12,262 bases of DNA. It comes from JBKEAJ01 sp047972135 (GTDB lineage Bacteria; Bacteroidota; Bacteroidia; Bacteroidales; Prolixibacteraceae). The stretch lies in assembly GCA_047972135.1 (NCBI GenBank), contig JBKEAJ010000121.1, positions 1-12,262 on the forward strand, written 5' to 3'. Of this stretch, positions 7,407 to 12,262 are shown piece after piece. The position numbers were made by a program, and so were the translations under genes. The notes beneath the pieces were generated by a model, which saw only the letters and a program-made list of their open reading frames with translations, was not told the DNA's origin and searched no databases. How positions within the stretch are numbered: position 1 is the first letter of the stretch; each line of letters begins with the position of its first letter.

Positions 7407-7765
7407 AGCTTAAGGATTTAAATAAATACTATATAATATTTGCCTATCTCGACGAAGATAAAACAAAATATCTAGAAATCAATAAGATTTGATGAAATTT
7501 AACTGTCTATTTAGTGAGAGCTAATCAGATTTCCCAAATTTTCAATTTGTCGCCATTGCGAGCGTCAGCATGGCAATCTGTTTGTTGTCGGTGAAGACGC
7601 TTCGTCGTGAACTCCTCGCAATGACCTTTGTTTATTCGACTGAGATCATTAGCAAATTGCCACATCAGCAAATTATTACATTAACAAGCCCAGCCCTGCA
7701 TTAAGTCCAAAGATCTCAAGATTGAAAGTTACTCTCCAATCAAAAATGGAAACATTTTATGACTC
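7407..7765. other. intergenic region with repeats between OMP and phosphatase genes
   Basis: This 359-bp gap contains no convincing gene. It holds the CATTGCGAG-type palindromic repeat (7552-7625) and, directly after it, a short degenerate repeat with two copies of AGCAAATT (7651-7658 and 7667-7674). A weak AT-only hairpin (7743-7758) lies after the phosphatase stop and is the only candidate terminator for that gene. Confidence 0.5.
7552..7625. repeat. CATTGCGAG-type palindromic intergenic repeat
   Basis: The terminal arms GCCATTGCGAG (7552-7562) and CTCGCAATGAC (7615-7625) are inverted repeats matching at 10 of 11 positions. The interior holds GGCAATCTG and GACGCTTCGTCGTGAACTCC. On the minus strand the unit reads GTCATTGCGAGGAGTTCACG and continues through ACGAAGC. 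I recognise this from memory as an intergenic palindromic repeat that recurs in many unrelated bacterial genomes. It behaves like a REP or MITE-type element. It encodes no protein. Confidence 0.65.
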
Positions 7766-8644
7766 TTATCTCTCCAAATAGTTTTCCTGCATTTGTATGG
7801 TGTCGACGCCTAGTTCTTCAAGAAATGCCGCTATACTGCCGTACTTTGTTTTGACATCTTTGATAAATGCCTCAATCCAACTACGTTTTACGCCCATAAG
7901 AGGAATAATTGCTTCTGCGGCTTCTGTTCCGTATGCCTCTGTTAGTTGTGCTTTGTAGGTCTTGATATAGTCTGCAAGGTAATCGTTTGACTTTAAAAAG
8001 TCGTCGATACAGCTTTCTTCCGATACGCCCAGAGATGAAAGAATCAGCAATGTTGTCATCCCTGCGCGATCTTTGCCTGCTGTACAATGCCATAGACTTG
8101 CTTTCCCTGTTTCGAGCTTATCAAATATCTTCCTCCACTGTGCAACTTTCAGAGAATCGGCTATGTAGGTCTTCGCCATAACGTCGTCAACACTTATCTC
8201 TCCGCTTGCAAGTTTCTGCATGAAGAGTTTCATTTGCTCCTCGTAGCTGAGTTCGCTGTCTCCTCCCTCGTTGCCTGAGGCATCTCCCGAAAGCGGAAAA
8301 TGAATCAACTCTACCGACGTTGGCAGATTGTCTGCTTGGTCTTTAGACTCTACCTCACTTCTTAAATCAAATACTTGCTCAATGCCAATGTCGGAAAGTG
8401 TTGTTTTGTCGGATTCTGTTAGTGCCGACAGTTCGCCAGAGCGGAACAGCTTTCTGTACAATACTCTTTTTCCGTCTTGCCCGACGTAGCCTCCAAGGTC
8501 TCGCAGGTTGTCCTCGCCTTCGAGGGAAATGTGGTTTTCGTACACTTTGTACTCGTCTCCCGACTTGTCGTCATCGCTGCATGACACCAATGCCGAAAGG
8601 GCTAATGCTGCTAGTAGGTACATTAATGAATAATTTTTTTTCAT
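7766..8644 (-). CDS. lipoprotein tyrosine phosphatase (HCxAGKDR family)
   Basis: The 292-residue protein begins with a lipoprotein signal; the lipobox ALVSC puts the lipidated Cys at 22. The acidic SDDDKSGDE that follows is typical of Bacteroidetes surface lipoproteins. Conserved elements of the secreted Tyr-phosphatase family (Y_phosphatase3 type) appear in order: NLRDLGGY at 46-53, FRSGEL at 67-72, DLRSE at 93-97, and the P-loop HCTAGKDRAG at 186-195 with nucleophile C187 and R193. The residue after the P-loop arginine is Ala where Thr or Ser is usual, a mild deviation that need not abolish activity. It should dephosphorylate phosphotyrosine, phosphoserine or possibly phosphoinositides outside the cytoplasm; the natural substrate is unknown. 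It appears monocistronic, with a -7-like box 31 bp upstream. The neighbouring toxin-antitoxin pair has no evident functional link. Confidence 0.88.
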   Translation of the reverse strand: MKKNYSLMYLLAALALSALVSCSDDDKSGDEYKVYENHISLEGEDNLRDLGGYVGQDGKRVLYRKLFRSGELSALTESDKTTLSDIGIEQVFDLRSEVESKDQADNLPTSVELIHFPLSGDASGNEGGDSELSYEEQMKLFMQKLASGEISVDDVMAKTYIADSLKVAQWRKIFDKLETGKASLWHCTAGKDRAGMTTLLILSSLGVSEESCIDDFLKSNDYLADYIKTYKAQLTEAYGTEAAEAIIPLMGVKRSWIEAFIKDVKTKYGSIAAFLEELGVDTIQMQENYLER

Positions 8645-8674
8645 TTTCTATTTGCAATTTTATTTTTGACAGGT

Positions 8675-8682
8675 CAAAAGTA
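8675..8682 (-). promoter_or_regulatory. -7 box upstream of phosphatase gene
   Basis: The minus strand reads TACTTTTG, matching TAnnTTTG and identical to the box before the TPR gene, 30 bp ahead of the ATG. No -33 TTTG occurs at standard spacing. Confidence 0.5.
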
Positions 8683-8728
8683 GATATTGCAAACAATGTG
8701 AAAATTACAATCTTGTTAATATTGAGCT

Positions 8729-9079
8729 TTATGATAATAATATGTCTGCAGGTATTTTGAGTTCTTTATATAAGATTTTTATCATTTTCAGTGTTAAGCT
8801 TCTCTTCCCGTTTAGTATATCACTAACTCTGCTTTGACTGCCAAGATATTGTACCATATCTGCTTTTGTCATACCTAGCTGTTCCATACGGAATTTTATA
8901 GCATCAATAGGGTCGGGTGGTGCAATAGGATAATATTTTATCTCATACAACTCGACTAGTGTTGCCAATAGGTCTAATTCGTCTCCTTCTGGCGTATCTT
9001 TCTTTGCTCCCCACAATGCTTCAATCCTGCTTATAGCAGACTTATAGTCTTGCTCTGTCTTTATTGGTTTGATGTTCAT
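8729..9079 (-). CDS. higA: HigA-type antitoxin, XRE-family DNA-binding protein
   Basis: The 116-residue protein has the layout of HigA antitoxins of the toxin-first type. The N-terminal part (about 1-55, with EGDELDLLATLVELYE) resembles the toxin-contacting and dimerising half. The C-terminal half carries an XRE/Cro helix-turn-helix at about 58-105, with GMTKADMVQYLG, SQSRVSDILNGKRSL and a final helix. HigA proteins neutralise HigB and usually repress their own operon by binding palindromes at the promoter. It starts 16 bp after the higB stop codon on the same strand, so the two are co-transcribed. The start is the ATG at 9079-9077. I see no terminator after it. The family call rests on sequence pattern and on the adjacent toxin. 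Confidence 0.9.
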   Translation of the reverse strand: MNIKPIKTEQDYKSAISRIEALWGAKKDTPEGDELDLLATLVELYEIKYYPIAPPDPIDAIKFRMEQLGMTKADMVQYLGSQSRVSDILNGKRSLTLKMIKILYKELKIPADILLS

Positions 9080-9081
9080 AA

Positions 9082-9109
9082 CTAAATCGTTTTAGCTAAG
9101 TCGTTTTGG
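9082..9109. repeat. 14-bp tandem duplication at the higB/higA junction
   Basis: CTAAATCGTTTTAG (9082-9095) is followed directly by CTAAGTCGTTTTGG (9096-9109), matching at 12 of 14 positions. The second unit contains the end of higB including its stop; the first forms most of the 16-bp spacer before higA. Confidence 0.7.
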
Positions 9110-9395
9110 CATCTACATTGTCGTATTGTTTATGAGTGCCGATAAATCTGATGAAGATTATTTGAAACTCAAAATCAATCGCAACTATCAGCCTATAATC
9201 ATTGCCTTTGATATTAAATACAATTCTTCCATTTCCCACAATACTGGCATTTCTGAACTGTAGCTTTAGTTCGTTTGTATTTTTCCACTCTGCATTTTTT
9301 GTGTCATTATACCACGCTCTTAAAGGAATTTCAGAGTCTGAGTATTCAGGTTTCTCAAAAAACTCCTTTATGGTTCTAAATGCAATAATTCTCAA
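9096..9395 (-). CDS. higB: HigB-type mRNA interferase toxin
   Basis: The 99-residue protein matches the HigB toxin family with RelE-like fold, which cleaves translated mRNA in the ribosome. Family landmarks are the opening MRIIAFRTIKEFFEK, IPLRAWY at 23-29, the NAEWKN segment, VFNIKGNDYRLIVAIDF and the closing FIRFIGTHKQYD. The start codon is TTG at 9395-9393. An in-frame TAA lies four codons upstream, no ATG lies between, and the protein contains no internal methionine. TTG is therefore the only credible start, and it yields the correct family N-terminus. A promoter-like pair (9400-9431) ends immediately before the TTG, so the transcript may be leaderless or nearly so. higA follows after 16 bp. 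The weak start could be a way to keep toxin levels low, or a mutated ATG. Confidence 0.9.
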   Translation of the reverse strand: MRIIAFRTIKEFFEKPEYSDSEIPLRAWYNDTKNAEWKNTNELKLQFRNASIVGNGRIVFNIKGNDYRLIVAIDFEFQIIFIRFIGTHKQYDNVDAKTT

Positions 9396-9437
9396 ATCGC
9401 AAATTTATAAAAATAATCAGAATATCCCAATTTGAGA
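9390..9437. promoter_or_regulatory. inverted repeat flanking the higBA promoter (candidate HigA operator)
   Basis: TCTCAAAT (9390-9397) and ATTTGAGA (9430-9437) form a perfect 8-bp inverted repeat with 32 bp between the arms. One arm overlaps the higB TTG start and the other the -33 region. An autoregulating HigA could bind here, but the arms are AT-rich and I cannot exclude chance. Confidence 0.4.
9400..9431 (-). promoter_or_regulatory. higBA promoter
   Basis: On the minus strand ATTG (9431-9428) is followed after 20 bp by TAAATTTG (9407-9400), matching the Bacteroidetes spacing and the TAnnTTTG box. The -7 box ends 4 bp before the TTG start of higB, so initiation should fall at or next to the start codon. 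Confidence 0.6.
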
Positions 9438-9712
9438 TTGTCGTTTTATTTTGGACTTTATGGACTACTTCACTTCTGATTATTAATAGTATAACTGATT
9501 CTGAAAGTGAAAAAAGGTTGATAGACGTAGTCTGTGTTGATAGTAAAGCCCTTTCACATCGCTTCTGTCTTAGAGCCGGTTATTCGTCTGGTCAGCTCTG
9601 CTGCCTATGCATAACTGCTAAAGGTAGTGAGCCAGAGTATGCTCAGACATAGTATATTTGTCATCATTTATATTTTATCGTAGAGACAAGGCATATTTAG
9701 AGATGTTGTAAA

Positions 9713-11203
9713 TTACTGCTTTATTTCAATCTCCTGCACTCCCTTTTCAATTTTATGCTTCGTGCCATTGATGATGAGTGTATATGCCCCATTGCTCGAT
9801 ACTTCCACTTTGGTGTCGTGAGCTATAATGTCGGTTTTTATATCACCAAATTGTAGGTTTCTTATGCCGTGAGTGCCACTTCTATATTTGCGCCATTCTA
9901 CAGTATTTGTCTGAGCGTTAACGATATGAAAGCCTAGTACGTTCTCGATAAACATAGAAATGGGGGCTAGGGCAGACCATCCGCAAAAATTGGGACGTAC
10001 GACTTCTAGTCCGTCCTTGCGAACTCGCTGCGAAGGCTCAGGTTTTGTCGGATTGTAGCATTCCCAGATGGTGGCAGGCTCGTAGGTCTTGTATGTCTCA
10101 AGCATCATCTCGATAAGATTGTAGGCATTGTCGTCGGCTACTTCATAGAATGCATATTTTTCCAATGCTTTGGTTGCCATGTATGCCGTTGGAATCCATA
10201 TCCCACCACGCCAATAGTCGCCGTAAGCTCCGTTAAAATCTTTATCTTTCCGTGATATTGTTACCCATGGATATCTGCCGCCAAATTCCATAGTGTCCTT
10301 AGCGTAGTCCAGCATCCTCTCTGCCTGCTGGTGGTTTGGTATTTCTGCCAGCATCACCCAATAGGATGCCGGAGTTCTGACCTTGACAAAGCTCTTGTCG
10401 TCTTCCATAATGTCGTAGTAGAAACCGTCAGCCTCGTCCCAATAGTACTTGTTTACCAGAACCTTTTTCTCTTCGTATAGTTGTTTGTATTCTTCCGAAA
10501 GCTCCTTGTCGCCCACCTGCTCTGCCAGCCTTGAAATATAAAGAGCCGACAAGGCTTGCTGTGCAATGGCATCAACCCATAGCAACTTATTCTTGTTATT
10601 CCTGCCTCGTGGGGTATTGTCCATACCACTCTGAATACCTCCCCACCTGTAGCCTATGCCTCTGTTGTTGAGCTTGATAGGTGCATGTTCAAAATGTAGC
10701 TTGGTGTTTGGCTTAAGATTTTCAAACCATTGATAATGACCCTGTAAAAACTTGTCTTCCTTTATCAGCTTGTTCAAATGGGCACTGTCATTGGTAAATT
10801 TAAAATAATCTGACTCTACCCATGCAAAGAATGGAGGATTGTCGGGATGCCATATCCTCAGCGAACTTGGCTTATTGCTCTGAATAGTCTTGTAGAAGTT
10901 GTCCAGACTCTCAATTCCCGGATACAACTTAGGAGCATATTTGCAAAATAAGGTCATAAACTCGGTGTCCCAAATCCAGATGGTATTGTCCCACAATGCC
11001 TCGTCCATGTATGGCGATTGGGGAATACCTTCTTGGTCTTTGATGTGCTCGTAGGCGATTTCCCATGCTTTCCAATAAAGCTCCACCATTCCTGGATTTT
11101 CTTTAAAAACAGGGTGCGGTATCATGTCTTTATCGAAAGGTAGCTTTTGCCCGTAAAGGTTTGTGGATAGCAACAGTGCTATAATAAGGTTTGATAGTTT
11201 CAT
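9713..11203 (-). CDS. secreted GH63/MGH1-like glycoside hydrolase
   Basis: Starting at the ATG at 11203-11201, the protein has 496 residues with a signal peptide ending near LYG at 18, so it acts outside the cytoplasm. The rest fits the (alpha/alpha)6 barrel of GH63 and mannosylglycerate-hydrolase-like enzymes. It has WDNTIWIWDTEF at 71-82, SGMDNTPR at 192-199, DYWRGGIW at 329-336 and WECYNP at 380-385, followed by a short C-terminal beta-rich part. By family comparison D195 would be the general acid and E381 the general base, and both are present. Relatives hydrolyse alpha-glucosides, glucosylated oligosaccharides or mannosylglycerate with inversion; the substrate here is unknown. No SusC/SusD pair is present. 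A longer frame starting at 11266 exists, but its extra 21 residues come from a heptamer-repeat element and precede the signal peptide, so I reject it. I found no consensus promoter. Confidence 0.88.
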   Translation of the reverse strand: MKLSNLIIALLLSTNLYGQKLPFDKDMIPHPVFKENPGMVELYWKAWEIAYEHIKDQEGIPQSPYMDEALWDNTIWIWDTEFMTLFCKYAPKLYPGIESLDNFYKTIQSNKPSSLRIWHPDNPPFFAWVESDYFKFTNDSAHLNKLIKEDKFLQGHYQWFENLKPNTKLHFEHAPIKLNNRGIGYRWGGIQSGMDNTPRGRNNKNKLLWVDAIAQQALSALYISRLAEQVGDKELSEEYKQLYEEKKVLVNKYYWDEADGFYYDIMEDDKSFVKVRTPASYWVMLAEIPNHQQAERMLDYAKDTMEFGGRYPWVTISRKDKDFNGAYGDYWRGGIWIPTAYMATKALEKYAFYEVADDNAYNLIEMMLETYKTYEPATIWECYNPTKPEPSQRVRKDGLEVVRPNFCGWSALAPISMFIENVLGFHIVNAQTNTVEWRKYRSGTHGIRNLQFGDIKTDIIAHDTKVEVSSNGAYTLIINGTKHKIEKGVQEIEIKQ

Positions 11204-11340
11204 CTGTTTATATTTTTGCAATAAGCTGTAAGCTATAGGCTTTAAGCTTTTGCTGTTTTTAATCATCCTCCTGTGTGTAGTTAAGCTTATTGCATATAGC
11301 TTAAAGCATACTGCATGGAAGCTTCATCTGTTTATATTTT
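11199..11340. repeat. heptamer-repeat hairpin element flanked by 18-bp direct repeats
   Basis: Identical 18-mers TTCATCTGTTTATATTTT lie at 11199-11216 and 11323-11340. The 106 bp between them contain two arrays with 7-bp periodicity in opposite orientation. 11217-11258 has units such as AGCTGTA, AGCTATA, GGCTTTA; 11281-11315 has TATTGCA, TATAGCT, TAAAGCA, TACTGCA. The consensus is TANNGCN on one strand or the other. The two 35-bp arms (11217-11251 with 11281-11315) can pair at 27 positions around a 29-nt loop. The first 18-mer includes the start codon of the glycosidase gene, so the event duplicated that start. It looks like a small non-coding inserted element with a long target duplication, or a local tandem duplication. 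Confidence 0.7.
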
Positions 11341-11464
11341 GTTTTTTAATTGTCAGATGTATCTAGTCAATATAGTCATTCTCGTATGTGAGAACTCTTC
11401 TCATGGCTCGTTTCATATGTAATTTATTTGGATGACAGTTGCGTAACTCATTATCAAATCGCTG

Positions 11465-12072
11465 CTAATTTACAAAATAATTGATTATGCCGTCTATCAT
11501 GCTTTTTAACTTGCTCAATGATACTACATCTATACCTTCTTTCATCGACCAACTTTCGGGAGACGGAGTTACGACAAAAGTGTGTTTTGGCGAAATATCC
11601 TCAATTGCTAAATAATTACCTTTACAGATGGTGGGAGAGTAAGAAGTCTTACATTCAATTGCAAATGTTAGATTATGGACTTGCATAACAAAGTCTATTT
11701 CAGCACCATTAGTCGTGCGATAATAGAAAAAATCCGCAGTAGGAAATAGACCTTTTAAATTTGATAATACGATTGGCTCCCAAATAGAACCAAGTGATGG
11801 ATGACCCGATAGACTTTCAAAGTTATGTAAGCCAAGTAAGGTCGCTGTGATGTTAAAAACCATTCGACATTTTCCAATTTGCGTAAGTCGGAGGGTCTTT
11901 CCAAATCCAAATATATGCTGTCAGGATATGCTCCCAATAAGTGCTTTACAAGAGTCGATTTCCCACACTGACGAGGTCCTGTTATTGCGGTAACAGGGAA
12001 GTTTCGGGGCGAGTTCAGAATGTTATCTTTGCAGTGTCGTTCTATATATAGTTCTTTCATTGATTGTTCCAT
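11465..12072 (-). pseudogene. AAA_14/DUF4143 ATPase pseudogene (internal deletion and frameshift)
   Basis: Two fragments of one gene overlap in different frames. The 5' part (12072 down to about 11850) encodes the start of an AAA_14-type ATPase, with the Walker A motif GPRQCGKST at about 32-40 and the strand IYLDLERPSDLRKL. After about residue 75 family resemblance stops. The 3' part (about 11850 to 11465) encodes the C-terminal DUF4143 region, including LLGLHNFESLSGHPSLGS, the nuclease-like GAEIDFVM, and AIECKTS. Intact proteins are about 370-400 residues. Roughly 190-200 residues, including Walker B and most of the middle, are missing and the frames no longer match, so one out-of-frame deletion near 11840-11860 explains the state. 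The original start may be the Met at 12060-12058 rather than the ATG at 12072. The two frames could still give short peptides, but no functional ATPase. Confidence 0.85.
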
Positions 12073-12107
12073 GCAAATATATAAATTACATTTTAAATTT
12101 GCATGGA
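12068..12107. promoter_or_regulatory. 11-bp perfect inverted repeat with -7-like boxes in both arms
   Basis: TCCATGCAAAT (12068-12078) and ATTTGCATGGA (12097-12107) form a perfect 11-bp inverted repeat with an 18-bp spacer. The left arm gives TATATTTG on minus (12081-12074), placed to serve the ATPase pseudogene. The right arm gives TAAATTTG on plus (12094-12101). It may be an operator or a pair of outward promoters. No -33 TTTG is evident on either side. The remaining 155 bp to the window end show no gene. Confidence 0.5.
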
Positions 12108-12262
12108 TAATGAAAGGTGATGGCAGGGCAAACGCATCTAATTTCTCAGAATCTTTAGTAGATAATCATTGTCCCGTCTTGCATCTATCCTCTTAAAAGA
12201 ACTTTAGCCCGAATATTCTACTATTTGCTTGGGCTGAAACTATCTATATGTTAGCTTATTCT

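Noticed and set aside
7743..7758. Hairpin AAAATG-GAAA-CATTTT as terminator of the phosphatase gene
   Set aside because: The stem is six pairs, mostly A-T, so too weak to support as a separate feature.
8398..8760. 120-codon plus-strand frame antisense to the phosphatase
   Set aside because: It lies opposite a well-supported lipoprotein phosphatase; its sequence has no domain and only ends in an AT-rich hydrophobic stretch.
9202..9435. 77-codon plus-strand frame antisense to higB
   Set aside because: It is fully explained as the antisense shadow of a recognisable HigB toxin.
9653..9660. Plus-strand TATATTTG as a promoter
   Set aside because: No plus-strand gene follows it, and such octamers are expected by chance in AT-rich DNA.
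11217..11322. CRISPR-like array
   Set aside because: The repeats are 7 bp, contiguous and without spacers, arranged as an inverted pair.
12110..12196. 28-codon plus-strand frame after the palindrome
   Set aside because: It is short, without resemblance to any family and without other support.
12206..12235. AGCCC/GGGCT hairpin near the right edge as a terminator
   Set aside because: The stem is 5 bp with a 20-nt loop and no T run.

Overview
The window looks like chromosomal DNA from a member of the Bacteroidetes, probably Bacteroidales. It is AT-rich. Its best promoters fit the Bacteroidetes pattern TTTG, about 19-20 bp, then TAnnTTTG (rplU at 4311-4342, tRNA-Val at 6496-6526). Start codons lack clear Shine-Dalgarno sequences, and the block rplU-rpmA-serS is in the order familiar from Bacteroidales. 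I cannot name the genus.

Layout. 1-2861 (minus): a secreted TPR-repeat protein followed by the first 284 codons of an LtaS-like membrane sulfatase/phosphotransferase, which runs off the window edge. 3253-4245 (plus): a serine-rich lipoprotein ending in a SPOR peptidoglycan-binding domain. 4311-6371 (plus): rplU, rpmA and serS, with a strong hairpin terminator just before serS. 6544-6618 (plus): tRNA-Val(UAC), closed by a perfect 17-bp hairpin that also serves the facing gene. 6675-8644 (minus): a small outer-membrane beta-barrel protein, an intergenic region holding a CATTGCGAG-type palindromic repeat, and a lipoprotein tyrosine phosphatase of the HCxAGKDR type. 8729-9395 (minus): a HigB/HigA toxin-antitoxin pair in toxin-first order. 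9713-11203 (minus): a secreted GH63/MGH1-like glycosidase. Its upstream region has been split by a 106-bp heptamer-repeat hairpin flanked by 18-bp direct repeats. 11465-12072 (minus): an AAA_14/DUF4143 ATPase pseudogene with an internal out-of-frame deletion.

How it fits together. The left half is housekeeping and envelope biology: TPR protein, LtaS-like enzyme, SPOR lipoprotein, translation genes and tRNA. The right half is more accessory: toxin-antitoxin pair, surface phosphatase, glycosidase, decayed ATPase and repeat elements. I see no clear new multi-gene system. The observations most worth checking are the repeat element at the glycosidase start, the near-leaderless TTG start of HigB with a flanking inverted repeat, the hairpin before serS, and the palindrome with a -7-like box in each arm in front of the broken ATPase.
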